64,000 nt of DNA from Saprospiraceae bacterium (GCA_016718205.1 JADKEB010000034.1:372001-436000); one strand, 5' to 3'. Shown: positions 26,633-36,700, numbered from the stretch's first letter. The notes: generated from the sequence alone by a model not told the origin. Numbers and translations are program-made.

Positions 26633-29104
26633 ATGACGCGTGTATTCTGGTTTATCTCTTTTTTCTTCTTTTGTTTATCTGCTTCAGCCCAGCCACCAGG
26701 CAAAGAAATAAAGGCTGCAAGGATCAACCACCATATAAAAATCGATGGAAAATTAGACAATGATGAATGGAAAGACGCCTCTGTCATTGAAGGGTTTACG
26801 GAATTAAGACCTGTCTTAAATGATTTGGAAAACCCGTCTAAAAAAACAACTTTGTATCTGGCTTACAATGACCTCGGAATTTTTGTAGGAGGATTGTGCA
26901 GAGATGACAAAGATAGCATTTCATCAGAATTGGTAGGAAGAGATGGATTTGGAAATAATGACTTTGTCGGTGTTATTTTTGACACTTACAAGGATAGACT
27001 CAACGCCTTTGAGTACTTTATCACGCCTCTCAATGAGCAAATGGACGCAAAATTCTCTCAAAGTAATGACAATGGTGAAGATTTCTCCTGGAATAGTATC
27101 TTTTATTCACAGACCAGTATAACTCACGAAGGTTGGACTTTTGAGATGTTTATACCTTTTGCCTCCATAAGATTCAGTAAAGAAAATGTACAGGATTGGG
27201 GTCTCAATTTTGTAAGAAGACGTCGTAAATCGACTGAACAATTTTTTTGGAATCCTATAGACCCCAATATCAATGGATTTCTTACTCAGGCAGGTTCCTG
27301 GATGGGCTTAAAGGATATAGATCCACCATTGAGGTTACAGTTGTCTCCATATGTGTCCTACTATGCTAATCATTTTCCATTAGAAAACGGCAAAGACCTG
27401 AACTCACAATTTAATGGTGGTATGGATGTCAAACTTGGGCTCAATCAGGCATTTACGCTCGATGCTACCCTAATACCGGATTTTGGCCAGGTTCAGAGTG
27501 ATCAGAGAGTGCTTAATCTTACACCTTTCGAAGTACAGTTTAATGACTACAGGCCATTCTTCACCGAAGGAACAGATTTATTTACTAAAGGCAATTTTTT
27601 CTATTCAAGACGGATTGGCGGATTGAATATTGATTACTCCAGATTGTCAGCAGATCAGGAGATCGTCAGCGCACCTGCAGAGGCAAGCCTGATCAATGCT
27701 ACTAAGATTTCGGGCAGGACAAAAAACGGACTTGGCATAGGTGTGCTAAATGCTATTACTGCACCAGTACATGTAAAAGTATTTGATAAAAATACGGAAA
27801 AAGAAAGCGAAGTTGAGGTTCAACCATTAATCAATTACAGCATAGCGGTATTTGACCAAACCTTTGGAAATAATTCCAGCGTTTCCTTCATCAATACCAA
27901 TGTCTTGAGAAATGGAAGTGCACATGATGCAAATGTAAGCTCAGCACTTTTTAATCTTAACAATAAAAAAAATACATATAATCTGTCAGGAAAGATAGCC
28001 TTGAGCACTTTTAGTGGTGCAGGTGTGGATAAAGAAAGTCAAACAGGATACAGTCAATCTCTATCATTCGGACGCTCATCGGGAAAGGTCAATTGGAATT
28101 TTTCACACGAATTGGTTGACAGAAATTTCAACAGCAATGATTTGGGATTTTTTACCAATAACAACTATATGAATCACGGGCTTTGGATAGGAACAAGATG
28201 GACAAAGCCAACCAAGGTGTATAATAATCTGCGGCTCAATTTCAACATTTTTGCAAGCCATCTTTACGCCCCTATCAAAAGTGGAGTATCTACTTTACAA
28301 AATGCAGAAGTCAATTTCAATGCACATATGCAAACAAAAAATCTCTGGTCTGGTGGCGGTATCATCGAGTATTCTCCTGATTCTTATGACTACTACGAGC
28401 CAAGAAATTTTGGTGATGTATTCAGAAGAGGAAGTTCGTTTTTTGGAGGCACGTGGTGGGAAACCAACAATGCCAAAAAATACTTTGTTGAGGTAGAGTT
28501 ACTTGGCCGTCGTTTCATTGACTTTTATAACGGTTATTCACTGTTTTATTCTATAGAAAACAACTATAGATTCAATTCAAAACTACTCATATCTCATCAA
28601 ATATCTTCCAATCCAAGATGGAATAATATAGGTTTTTCACATTTTGAAGGTGGAAGCCAGGCATTTGCTCGGAGATTTGTCACTACTATAGAAAATGAAC
28701 TTTCAGCAAAATATAATTTTACAAACCGGATGGGATTGACCTTGGTCGCCAGACACTATAATTCATCTGTTAGAAATCAAGAGATGTTCAGACTTATGGA
28801 CGATGGCAATTTGCGCCATGCCGGAGAATTGAAACAAGAAAACGGACAAAGAAACATCAATTTTTTTAATGTAGATATGGTTTATACCTGGCAGTTTGCT
28901 CAAGGTAGCTTTGTAAATGTGGTATGGAAAAATGCCATTTCTTCATTTGACCAAAACCACCAGTTTACCTATATGGAAAATATAAAACAGACCATACAAA
29001 CAAACCAAAATAATAATCTCTCTGTGAAAGTCATTTACTTCATCGACTATAATACACTAAAGAACAAAAAGAAGTATAGCGAATTTGTAAATACCGGATC
29101 CTGA
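26633..29104 (+). CDS. Exported DUF5916 protein with N-terminal CBM9/DOMON-like domain
   Basis: An 823-residue secreted protein. A signal peptide (MTRVFWFISFFFFCLSASAQ) is followed by a carbohydrate-binding-family-9-like domain (about 28-215: IKIDGKLDNDEWKDA, TLYLAYNDLGIFVG) and DUF5916 (about 225 to the end), with landmarks PDFGQVQSDQRVLNLTPFE and RPFFTEGTDLF. The long C-terminal part is rich in alternating aromatic strands, compatible with an outer-membrane barrel. Such proteins are frequent in Bacteroidota; their substrate is unknown. It stands alone and ends at a shared terminator with recA. Confidence 0.87.
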   Translation: MTRVFWFISFFFFCLSASAQPPGKEIKAARINHHIKIDGKLDNDEWKDASVIEGFTELRPVLNDLENPSKKTTLYLAYNDLGIFVGGLCRDDKDSISSELVGRDGFGNNDFVGVIFDTYKDRLNAFEYFITPLNEQMDAKFSQSNDNGEDFSWNSIFYSQTSITHEGWTFEMFIPFASIRFSKENVQDWGLNFVRRRRKSTEQFFWNPIDPNINGFLTQAGSWMGLKDIDPPLRLQLSPYVSYYANHFPLENGKDLNSQFNGGMDVKLGLNQAFTLDATLIPDFGQVQSDQRVLNLTPFEVQFNDYRPFFTEGTDLFTKGNFFYSRRIGGLNIDYSRLSADQEIVSAPAEASLINATKISGRTKNGLGIGVLNAITAPVHVKVFDKNTEKESEVEVQPLINYSIAVFDQTFGNNSSVSFINTNVLRNGSAHDANVSSALFNLNNKKNTYNLSGKIALSTFSGAGVDKESQTGYSQSLSFGRSSGKVNWNFSHELVDRNFNSNDLGFFTNNNYMNHGLWIGTRWTKPTKVYNNLRLNFNIFASHLYAPIKSGVSTLQNAEVNFNAHMQTKNLWSGGGIIEYSPDSYDYYEPRNFGDVFRRGSSFFGGTWWETNNAKKYFVEVELLGRRFIDFYNGYSLFYSIENNYRFNSKLLISHQISSNPRWNNIGFSHFEGGSQAFARRFVTTIENELSAKYNFTNRMGLTLVARHYNSSVRNQEMFRLMDDGNLRHAGELKQENGQRNINFFNVDMVYTWQFAQGSFVNVVWKNAISSFDQNHQFTYMENIKQTIQTNQNNNLSVKVIYFIDYNTLKNKKKYSEFVNTGS

Positions 29105-29149
29105 TATTAGGTTTATCAAATAGCCCCATGGCTTAAAGGACAATAAGCG

Positions 29150-29191
29150 AAAGCCTGAACTTTTGTATTCTTATAAAAAAGTTCAGGCTTT
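29150..29191. terminator. Bidirectional terminator between the DUF5916 gene and recA
   Basis: AAAGCCTGAACTTTT and AAAAGTTCAGGCTTT are perfect complements of 15 nt around a 12-nt AT-rich loop, with T or A runs on both sides, between two converging genes. Confidence 0.85.
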
Positions 29192-29216
29192 CAAAATAAT
29201 TCATGACAAGCAGTTG

Positions 29217-30254
29217 TTATTCGTCTTCGCTAATTTCTTGAGCTCCTGCCTCGGAAGGATGATATTTTTCTTTGATTTTTTGTTCGATCTCAGCAGCCAC
29301 CTCCGGATTATCTGCAAAAAACTGTTTGGCTGACTCTCTGCCCTGGGCTATTTTTGTGCCTTCATAACTGAACCACGATCCGCTTTTTCCTATGATATCA
29401 GTTTCTACTCCGAGATCTACAATCTCTCCGGTTTTGGATATACCTTCTCCAAATACTATATCAAAAGTAGCTACTCTGAAAGGAGGTGCAAGTTTATTCT
29501 TTACCACTTTTACTTTTACAGGAGTACCTACAGTGTTGCCGTCTTTATCTTTTATCGCCGTACCGGATTTTCTGATATCGAGTCTGATAGAAGCGTAAAA
29601 CTTCAAAGCATTACCTCCTGTGGTGGTTTCAGGATTGCCAAACATAACACCTATTTTTTCCCGGAGTTGATTGATAAATATACAACAACAGCCGGTACGA
29701 CCGATAGTAGCGGTAAGTTTTCTCAGAGCCTGAGACATCAATCGTGCCTGAAGACCCATTTTTGAGTCTCCCATTTCACCTTCTATTTCACTACGTGGTA
29801 CAAGTGCTGCAACCGAATCAATGACGATGATATCGATAGCTCCCGAACGAATAAGATTTTCAGTAATCTCGAGTGCCTGCTCTCCGTTATCGGGCTGTGA
29901 TATCAGCAATTCTTCAGTATTGACACCAAGACTTTCAGCATAAAATCTGTCAAATGCGTGCTCAGCATCTATAATTGCAGCGATGCCTCCCTTTTTTTGG
30001 CATTCTGCTATGGCATGAATGGCGAGAGTGGTTTTACCGGATGACTCAGGACCATAGATTTCAACTACTCTACCTTTAGGCAGACCATTGATACCTAAGG
30101 CAATATCAAGACCAAGCGATCCTGTTGAAATAGTTTCAACGTGCACTATCTGTTTGTCTCCGAGTTTCATTATTGTGCCTTTACCATAAGTTTTGTCCAG
30201 TTTGTCCATGGTAAGTGCCAATGCTTTAAGTTTTTCTTCCTTTTCTTTTGACAT
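29217..30254 (-). CDS. recA: Recombinase A
   Basis: A 345-residue RecA, normal length. Walker A GPESSGKTT (68-76), the catalytic-Glu region, QPDNGEQALEI, VIDSVAALVPRSEIEGEMGD, loop L1/L2 with INQLREKIGVMFGNPETTTGG in part (INQLREKIGVMFG), and an acidic C-terminal tail EISEDE are all present. It catalyses strand exchange and LexA-type co-protease functions. A TATCTTTG box lies 28 nt upstream. No SOS-box-like palindrome was recognised in its leader. Confidence 0.98.
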   Translation of the reverse strand: MSKEKEEKLKALALTMDKLDKTYGKGTIMKLGDKQIVHVETISTGSLGLDIALGINGLPKGRVVEIYGPESSGKTTLAIHAIAECQKKGGIAAIIDAEHAFDRFYAESLGVNTEELLISQPDNGEQALEITENLIRSGAIDIIVIDSVAALVPRSEIEGEMGDSKMGLQARLMSQALRKLTATIGRTGCCCIFINQLREKIGVMFGNPETTTGGNALKFYASIRLDIRKSGTAIKDKDGNTVGTPVKVKVVKNKLAPPFRVATFDIVFGEGISKTGEIVDLGVETDIIGKSGSWFSYEGTKIAQGRESAKQFFADNPEVAAEIEQKIKEKYHPSEAGAQEISEDE

Positions 30255-30281
30255 GGTTTATTATTACTTTATTTGCAAAAG

Positions 30282-30289
30282 CAAAGATA
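30282..30289 (-). promoter_or_regulatory. -7 box for recA
   Basis: TATCTTTG on the minus strand fits TAnnTTTG and predicts a leader of about 21 nt before the recA ATG. Confidence 0.55.
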
Positions 30290-30312
30290 ACAAATTTTAA
30301 TATACGTTATGA

Positions 30313-30693
30313 TCAAAATATTATTTGACACAATCTTATGCCGGCTATTAAGGCAATGACTCCGGTAATCAGACTCAAACTTACATATCCCAATCCTTGC
30401 CATAACTGATCTTTTTGCAGATAAATGTAGATTTCGTATGAAAATGTAGAAAAAGTACTGAACCCGCCGCAAAACCCTGTGGCTAAAAGTAGCCTTAAAT
30501 TTTCAGTCAAATGGTTAGATATTTGCTTTTGTATCAAAAATCCCAAAATAAAACAACTAAGGATATTGGCTATCAAAGTACCGTATGGGAAAATTATATA
30601 CTCCTGACCAGTATAATTGAAGTGGCGCGCCAAATAATATCTGCAGATGCTTCCCAAACCGCCTCCAAAAAATACAAATATCCATGCTGTCAT
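30313..30693 (-). CDS. crcB: Fluoride exporter CrcB/Fluc
   Basis: A 126-residue, four-helix membrane protein. GGGLGSICRYYLAR at the start and GFCGGFSTFSTFSYE (about 73-87) are the Fluc fingerprints, the latter lining the fluoride pore and the central sodium site. It exports fluoride as an antiparallel dimer. It overlaps the upstream glycosyltransferase gene by 4 nt, so it is expressed with it, and no fluoride riboswitch can precede it directly. Confidence 0.95.
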   Translation of the reverse strand: MTAWIFVFFGGGLGSICRYYLARHFNYTGQEYIIFPYGTLIANILSCFILGFLIQKQISNHLTENLRLLLATGFCGGFSTFSTFSYEIYIYLQKDQLWQGLGYVSLSLITGVIALIAGIRLCQIIF

Positions 30694-31745
30694 TTTATGG
30701 CTTTTTGTTTTTTTCTTTCGACCATTCTGCTTGCCATTAGGGACATTACAAAAGCAAGACTCAGAGTAATGACCAGCAACATCAGATTGCCAACATTTTG
30801 CAGCATTACTGCCATGATGATAAAAAGAATGTTAGTAAGAAAAAGTATGCCGGTGGCTTGCATATGGGTCAAACCAAGATCTATCATGATATGATGGATA
30901 TGTTTCCTATCCGGACTGAAAGGGGATCTTCCCTCATACACCCGAAGTATAAAAACACGTAGGGTGTCAAACAAAGGTAAAATCAAAATGGCGATTGCTA
31001 TAGAAGGAGCAGAAGCAAAAGTGTATGGAGAATTTGTTATGTCATTGTGCAGTTCTATAAACTTAATGGCAAGAATGGAACAAACCAAACCAAGGAGCAA
31101 AGCACCGGTATCTCCCATGAATATTTTTGCAGGAGTGATGTTATATTTTAGAAAGGCTATCAACGCACCTCCCAAGGAAAATGCAACAATTGCCAACTCT
31201 ATACTACCTATAAGGAAAAACCAGGTACCAAGCACAGAAGTGATAAGCAATCCAAGACTTGCAGAAAGTCCATTAATACCATCAATAAGATTGAAGGAGT
31301 TTATTATGACAATGATGGTGAATATGGATAATAAGATACTTACAAACTCAGGAATTTCGTATATGCCAAAAAAACCATAAAAACTTGTCAGTCGGACATT
31401 TGCCCTGAAAACCAATATTCCGGCAGCAAAAAGTTCGCCTAAAAATTTTTTTGAAGGTGATATAGGGTCAATATCATCTTTAGCCCCGATAAGAAATATA
31501 ATGATAAAAGCACATAATATATACTGGAGATCTCCGAAGTAATTGAAAGGTGTCCAAAGTATGATTGAAAAAAGTGTACCGGCAAAAATGCCTATTCCCC
31601 CAAGAGAAGGTGTGCTGATCTTATGCGATCGTCGTTCACCTGGCTCATCCATAAGGTTTTTCTTTATAGCAAGATTTATGATGGATGGTATGGCAAGGTA
31701 TGTCAGTGCAAAAGATGTAATAAAAGCTAAGATGACATCATACAT
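30690..31745 (-). CDS. WecA/TagO-type undecaprenyl-phosphate sugar-1-phosphate transferase
   Basis: A 351-residue polytopic membrane enzyme of glycosyltransferase family 4. About ten hydrophobic helices carry the family motifs: GAKDDID (first Asp pair), NSFNLIDGINGLS, MGDTGALLLG and the cytoplasmic RRSPFSPDRKHIHHIM-like segment GRSPFSPDRKHIHH. It starts lipid-linked glycan synthesis by moving a sugar phosphate from a UDP-sugar to undecaprenyl phosphate. WecA-type rather than MraY is suggested by the HIHH motif. crcB overlaps its end; aroA ends 63 nt upstream. Confidence 0.9.
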   Translation of the reverse strand: MYDVILAFITSFALTYLAIPSIINLAIKKNLMDEPGERRSHKISTPSLGGIGIFAGTLFSIILWTPFNYFGDLQYILCAFIIIFLIGAKDDIDPISPSKKFLGELFAAGILVFRANVRLTSFYGFFGIYEIPEFVSILLSIFTIIVIINSFNLIDGINGLSASLGLLITSVLGTWFFLIGSIELAIVAFSLGGALIAFLKYNITPAKIFMGDTGALLLGLVCSILAIKFIELHNDITNSPYTFASAPSIAIAILILPLFDTLRVFILRVYEGRSPFSPDRKHIHHIMIDLGLTHMQATGILFLTNILFIIMAVMLQNVGNLMLLVITLSLAFVMSLMASRMVERKKQKAIK

Positions 31746-31808
31746 ATATTATCTGAAATTGGGCAGATCAAAAGTAACCAAAATTATGACACTCAGATAT
31801 ATCAATTT

Positions 31809-33077
31809 TCATTTTTCTTCAGAAATAATAAATCCCAGATCGGAAATATCCTTCCAAAAACCAGGATAAGATTTAGAAACTACCAAGGGGTCATTTATCA
31901 CAATCGGAAATAATAATCCCAGCGGTGCGAAGCACATAGCCATTCTATGGTCATTGTAGGTATCTATTGTCGGAATATAGGAATTATCAATGGTGCTAGT
32001 GCCTTCCTGCATATAATATTCAATTGCCGTCTTTGAAGAAAATCTTTCAGGCATCTTAGAAAAGAAAACATTCATTTTTGCGTGTTCATTTTTTAATGCA
32101 GATATCCTGTCTGTTTCTTTTATTTTGAGGGTTTGCAATCCGGTAAACAATACATTGCATCCGATGCCTGCACATAATACAGAGATACTTTGCGCAATAT
32201 CCGGTACATTTATAAAATTGTATTCCAGATTTTGTGGATAAACAGTATCCTTTGCTTTTTTTAGAGTAATGCTGTACTCATCATACAAGGTTTCCATCCC
32301 AAGTTTTTTGCAAATATTGGCCACGTCAGCGTCTCCCTGCAGACTATTTTTATGCAAGCCATTCAATTTTATACTGGCACTTTCAGAAAAAGCTGCTATT
32401 TCATAAAAGTATGATGCTGCGGACCAGTCTGCTTCAACATGAAAGGTTTGGGGCTGATATTTCATAGAAGGTACTTTAAGTGTATTTCCTTCGAAAACGA
32501 CATCAACACCAAAAAAAGCCATGATCCCCAAAGTCATTTCAATATAAGGTCGTGAAACAATATCTCCCTCCAGACGAATGGTCAATCCCAGTGGTAGACA
32601 CGGAGCTATGAGCAGCAATGCAGTGATGTATTGTGAACTAATGTTGGCTGGTAAAGAAATTTCACTTTTCCAAATTTCTTTTGGGCCATTTATTTTTAAT
32701 GGAGGATATCCTTCATCTTCCAGGTATTCGATATCGGCTCCGAGTAGATTCAATGCATCTACCAAAGCTTTAATTGGTCTCTGTTTCATTCTAAGCGATC
32801 CTGTTAAAATCTGAGTTCCAGGTTGTATAGCCAGATAAGCTGTAAGGAACCTGAAAGTAGTGCCTGCATGATGAGCGTCCAAGACTGTATCTTTTGAATT
32901 TAGCAGCGAATCCATACAGACAGAGTCATCACTATCTGAAAGATTAAAAATATCAAAATATTCATCACACAATGCACGTATGAGTAAGACTCTGTTGGAA
33001 ATGCTTTTTGATCCGCTAAGGGTGATTTCACCTTCCAGGATTTTTTTTGGACAATAGACTTTGTAAGTACTTATCAT
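31809..33077 (-). CDS. aroA: 3-phosphoshikimate 1-carboxyvinyltransferase (EPSP synthase)
   Basis: A 422-residue enzyme of the shikimate pathway. SGSKSISNRVLLIRAL near the start binds shikimate-3-phosphate; AGTTFRFLTAYLA, KQRPIKALVDAL, and KIKETDRISAL and NDHRMAM near the C-terminus are the conserved EPSP synthase motifs. The sequence is rather divergent (HHAGTTFRF in place of the usual GNAGTAMR), as is common in Bacteroidota. It is complete and probably cotranscribed with the WecA-like gene. Confidence 0.94.
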   Translation of the reverse strand: MISTYKVYCPKKILEGEITLSGSKSISNRVLLIRALCDEYFDIFNLSDSDDSVCMDSLLNSKDTVLDAHHAGTTFRFLTAYLAIQPGTQILTGSLRMKQRPIKALVDALNLLGADIEYLEDEGYPPLKINGPKEIWKSEISLPANISSQYITALLLIAPCLPLGLTIRLEGDIVSRPYIEMTLGIMAFFGVDVVFEGNTLKVPSMKYQPQTFHVEADWSAASYFYEIAAFSESASIKLNGLHKNSLQGDADVANICKKLGMETLYDEYSITLKKAKDTVYPQNLEYNFINVPDIAQSISVLCAGIGCNVLFTGLQTLKIKETDRISALKNEHAKMNVFFSKMPERFSSKTAIEYYMQEGTSTIDNSYIPTIDTYNDHRMAMCFAPLGLLFPIVINDPLVVSKSYPGFWKDISDLGFIISEEK

Positions 33078-33110
33078 TGATACGTTTTTTAAAAAAAAAG
33101 GAGCACAAAG

Positions 33111-33137
33111 TCTTTATTTGAGACACTTAAATAAAGA
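33111..33137 (-). terminator. AT-rich hairpin between the ALDH7 gene and aroA
   Basis: TCTTTATTT (33111-33119) pairs perfectly with AAATAAAGA (33129-33137). It lies about 95 nt past the dehydrogenase stop in the direction of transcription; the T tract is weak, so terminator function is uncertain. Confidence 0.4.
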
Positions 33138-33232
33138 TTATTATTTAAGGCAAATTCCAGCTGAATGCCAAGGTACTGCTCTAAGACATTCTTTAGTTAT
33201 TTTGTCAATATCAACAAGCTGCATCAATGAGT

Positions 33233-34762
33233 TTACAAATCAAACTTTATACCCTGTGCCAGAGGCAAAGTCGTGCTGTAATTGATCGTATTAGTTTGCC
33301 GGCGCATGTATGCTTTCCAACTGTCTGATCCGGATTCGCGTCCGCCACCTGTCTCTTTTTCACCTCCGAATGCACCACCGATTTCTGCACCACTTGTTCC
33401 TATATTGACATTGGCAATACCGCAGTCCGAACCTGCACAGGAGAGAAACTGCTCTGCTTCGCGCAGATTGGTTGTCATGATAGCTGATGATAATCCCTGT
33501 GGCACATCATTTTGAATAGCGATAGCATTTTCTATACTTCCTTTGTATTTTAGCAAGTAGAGGATAGGAGCAAATGTTTCATGCTGAACGATAGGCATTT
33601 CATTTTTTGCTTCGATGATACAAGGCTTAACATAACATCCACTTTTAAAATTCTTTCCATTTAGAACTCCACCTTCTACAAGAAAAACGGCACCTTGTTC
33701 TTCAGCTGCTGCGAGAGCATTGAGATAGTTGTTGACAGCCATTTTGTCGATGAGAGGACCCACATGATTTTTACTGTCCAGAGGATTACCTATTTTCAGC
33801 TGTCCGTATGCTTTTGTAAGTTTTGCCTTTACTTCATCATACATGTCTTCATGAACTATCAACCTTCTTGTGCTGGTGCATCTTTGACCACAAGTACCCA
33901 CAGCTCCAAAGAGCGCCCCAGTCAATACAAGGTTAAAATCTGCTGAAGGTGTTACTATGATAGCATTATTTCCACCTAATTCAAGCAGACTTCTACCAAG
34001 TCTTTCAGCTACAGCGGCACCGACGATCTTACCCATTTGTGTACTTCCTGTTGCTGAAATTAACGGGACTCGTCTATCTCGGGTCAACCATTCTCCAACT
34101 TTATAATCACCGGTGATGATACAACTTACGCCTTCAGGTACTTTATTTGCTTTTAAGACTTTATGTAAGATGTTCTGACAAGCCACAGCACATAATGGTG
34201 CTTTTTCACTAGCTTTCCAAATACAAACGTTCCCGCAAACGATTGCTATCATTGCATTCCAGGACCACACGGCTACAGGAAAGTTGAAAGCAGAAATAAT
34301 ACCAACAATTCCGAGAGGATGCCACTGTTCATACATGCGATGATTAGGCCTTTCAGAATGCATAGAGAGTCCGTAAAGCTGTCTGGAAAGGCCTACTGCA
34401 AAATCGCAGATATCGATCATTTCTTGTACTTCGCCGAGACCTTCTTGAAGTGATTTTCCCATCTCATAAGATACCAATTGGCCCAATGGTTCTTTGTATT
34501 TACGGAGTTCATCACCGTATTGGCGTACTATTTCGCCACGTTTTGGTGCCGGAATTTTCCGCCATTCCACGAATGCTTTGCCAGCTTTGGAGATGACCTT
34601 TTCGTAATCCTTTTTGGAAGTCACAGAAACACTGCCAATCAAGTTACCATCTACAGGAGAGTGGGATTCAATAAAAGCCTCAGATTTATATGACTTTAAT
34701 CCGGTCCAGGTTCCTTCGTTTTTTTTATGAAGGTCTAGTTTTTTTAAAAAGGATGTATTCAT
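33233..34762 (-). CDS. Aldehyde dehydrogenase, ALDH7 (alpha-aminoadipic semialdehyde dehydrogenase-like)
   Basis: A 509-residue NAD-dependent aldehyde dehydrogenase. The general-base Glu is in LLELGGNNAI (about 257-266) and the catalytic Cys in GTCGQRCTSTRR (about 292-303); ELGGNNA and GQRCTSTRR are typical of ALDH7/antiquitin, which oxidises aminoadipate semialdehyde (piperideine-6-carboxylate) in lysine breakdown. The C-terminal GGGRESGSDSWK also fits. Neighbouring ftcD (histidine breakdown) points to amino-acid catabolism. It has its own -7 box. Confidence 0.92.
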   Translation of the reverse strand: MNTSFLKKLDLHKKNEGTWTGLKSYKSEAFIESHSPVDGNLIGSVSVTSKKDYEKVISKAGKAFVEWRKIPAPKRGEIVRQYGDELRKYKEPLGQLVSYEMGKSLQEGLGEVQEMIDICDFAVGLSRQLYGLSMHSERPNHRMYEQWHPLGIVGIISAFNFPVAVWSWNAMIAIVCGNVCIWKASEKAPLCAVACQNILHKVLKANKVPEGVSCIITGDYKVGEWLTRDRRVPLISATGSTQMGKIVGAAVAERLGRSLLELGGNNAIIVTPSADFNLVLTGALFGAVGTCGQRCTSTRRLIVHEDMYDEVKAKLTKAYGQLKIGNPLDSKNHVGPLIDKMAVNNYLNALAAAEEQGAVFLVEGGVLNGKNFKSGCYVKPCIIEAKNEMPIVQHETFAPILYLLKYKGSIENAIAIQNDVPQGLSSAIMTTNLREAEQFLSCAGSDCGIANVNIGTSGAEIGGAFGGEKETGGGRESGSDSWKAYMRRQTNTINYSTTLPLAQGIKFDL

Positions 34763-34814
34763 TTAGATTAGTTTGAAAATTGGATGAGCAATTACAGAAT
34801 TAATATTTTGTCAC

Positions 34815-34822
34815 AAAAATAA
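34815..34822 (-). promoter_or_regulatory. -7 box for the ALDH7 gene
   Basis: TATTTTTG on the minus strand fits TAnnTTTG and gives a leader of about 45 nt. The rest of the 34763-34986 spacer shows no gene. Confidence 0.5.
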
Positions 34823-34986
34823 GAACCTTAATACATATTACATCAAAATAACTTTGAGGAAGTTCTAAAAACCCAATTTTGATTGAAAACAAGACCTAAA
34901 TAGCTGCAATAAAATCTTTAGAATAAAAATGTCAATAAAATATCTATAAAGAAACCTCCGGGCTTATTTTATTTTTGGGCTTGTAC

Positions 34987-36672
34987 TTACTTAATCAATT
35001 TTTCTACTATCGCCAAAATCTCCTTTTCAATTGATCTTGCATTTTGAACCATTTCATCTGCTTGCAATAGCGAAAGTTTTACAAATACTTTATCATCAAA
35101 TCCGCTGCAATTGATCCTGACATTGAGTGCTGCACCTTCTACAGCCGTACGTGCGCACAATGCGCCTACACCTGCATCTGACACTGAGTTGGGATTTCCC
35201 TTTTCAGCCATTTCCTTCAGCATTTTCAAAGATTGAAGGCTTACTTTCATCACCTTTAGTGGTATTTCAATAGCTCCTATGGTCGCAGCATTCATAGCAG
35301 CCTTTCTGATGATTTTTTCAGGCTCGGTACTCTTTGGCAATTTTAGGGCATCCATAATTTTGGTGAATGCATGAGTGTCGGCATCTACCAGGTCCAATAA
35401 TGTTTTTTTGAGTTGTTGACCATCTTCTGCTTTGGATGAAAAGTAGTCAATCTGATCTTCCCACCCACCTTTAGCAGAGCTGAGATTGGCCACCATAGTA
35501 CCGAGTGATATCCCTAATGCGCCAACATATGCAGAAATACTTCCTCCTCCCGGTGCAGGGCTCTCAGAAGCTGTTTCGTCAGCAAAATTGTTCAGGGGCA
35601 TTTGTATCAATGGATGATTAGATTTGTCCTCAAGCAAATATTCTATGACTTTTTTTGATGAATCAAATAGTGAAAGCTCATCTAAACCCAGTGTCCTTAC
35701 AGCTATATGGATCAAATCTTTTTCAGATACTCCTGCAGATCTTCTTTGCTTTTTTAGGAAGTATTTTCCGGCATCCACCAGCACTGACTTAGGTACCAGT
35801 CCTACCAATTCTGAACCTGTCACCCTCAATCCACGAGATTGCGCACTCTTACAGCATTCATCAAAAGCTATATGGAGGGGTGTTTCGTTGATATTTGTGA
35901 GATTCATGGAGATTTGAGCTATTCCATACTCTTCAATATACCATCCTATCGCTTTTACAGACTTGCAGCTTCCGGGTATTCTTACAGGTTCTCCATTTTC
36001 GTCGAGTACATTTTTGCCTTTTTCATCGGTTTTTACACGCCCGTTTTCGCGTACATCAAAGGCTACAGAATTTGCCCTTCGTACTGATGTGGTGTTGAGG
36101 TTGACATTGTATGCCACAAGGAAGTCCCGCGCGCCGATCACAGTTGCTCCGGATTTTTTGTTGAAAGCACTTGTGCCGTAATCAGGATACCATTTTGGAT
36201 CTTTGAGCTTTGCGGGGAGTCCTTCATATTCGCCTGCCCGTATAGTTGCCAGATTTTGCCTTTCGGTAGATGTGGCAGCGGATTCGTACATATACACAGG
36301 TATGCCGAGCTCATTTCCGACTCTTTTTCCCAGTTCGTGTGCGAATTTTGCGGTTTCTTCCATGCTGATACCAGATATTGGGATGAGCGGACATACATCA
36401 GTTGCGCCCATCCGCGGATGCTCACCATGATGGGAAGACATGTCTATAAGTTCTGACGCTTTTTTAATGGCCTGAAAAGCCGCTTCTGTCACAGCTGTCG
36501 GATGACCAATAAATGTGACAACGGTTCTGTTAGTGGCTTTACCGGGATCAACATCCAGAAGTTTTACACCATCGATTTTTTCAATTTCATCTGTGATCTG
36601 TCGTATGATGGTCATGTCTCTTCCTTCACTGAAATTTGGGACACATTCTATCAAAGTATTAAGATGATTCAT
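34987..36672 (-). CDS. ftcD: Bifunctional glutamate formimidoyltransferase/formiminotetrahydrofolate cyclodeaminase
   Basis: A 561-residue fusion. The formimidoyltransferase half (about 1-320) starts MNHLNTLIECVPNFSEGRD and contains LLDVDPGKATNRTVVTFIG and HHGEHPRMGATDVCPLIP; the cyclodeaminase half (about 370-560) contains SESPAPGGGSISAYVGALG and ALCARTAVEGAALNVRIN. It takes the formimino group of formiminoglutamate onto tetrahydrofolate and releases ammonia, closing histidine degradation. A longer ORF begins at 36705, but the -7 box at 36693-36700 lies downstream of that codon, so 36672 is the start. No other hut gene is in the window. Confidence 0.95.
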   Translation of the reverse strand: MNHLNTLIECVPNFSEGRDMTIIRQITDEIEKIDGVKLLDVDPGKATNRTVVTFIGHPTAVTEAAFQAIKKASELIDMSSHHGEHPRMGATDVCPLIPISGISMEETAKFAHELGKRVGNELGIPVYMYESAATSTERQNLATIRAGEYEGLPAKLKDPKWYPDYGTSAFNKKSGATVIGARDFLVAYNVNLNTTSVRRANSVAFDVRENGRVKTDEKGKNVLDENGEPVRIPGSCKSVKAIGWYIEEYGIAQISMNLTNINETPLHIAFDECCKSAQSRGLRVTGSELVGLVPKSVLVDAGKYFLKKQRRSAGVSEKDLIHIAVRTLGLDELSLFDSSKKVIEYLLEDKSNHPLIQMPLNNFADETASESPAPGGGSISAYVGALGISLGTMVANLSSAKGGWEDQIDYFSSKAEDGQQLKKTLLDLVDADTHAFTKIMDALKLPKSTEPEKIIRKAAMNAATIGAIEIPLKVMKVSLQSLKMLKEMAEKGNPNSVSDAGVGALCARTAVEGAALNVRINCSGFDDKVFVKLSLLQADEMVQNARSIEKEILAIVEKLIK

Positions 36673-36692
36673 AACAAATTCATTTGCTACGG

Positions 36693-36700
36693 CAAAAGTA
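36693..36700 (-). promoter_or_regulatory. -7 box for ftcD
   Basis: TACTTTTG on the minus strand fits TAnnTTTG; transcription from near 36686 would exclude the upstream in-frame start at 36705. Confidence 0.55.

Noticed and set aside
30255..30312. Fluoride riboswitch for crcB
   Set aside because: This stretch is the recA leader. crcB is further upstream in the transcript and overlaps the preceding gene, leaving no room for a riboswitch directly before it.
33111..33137. Strong terminator before aroA
   Set aside because: The hairpin is perfect but AT-only and lacks a proper T tract; it is listed with low confidence only.
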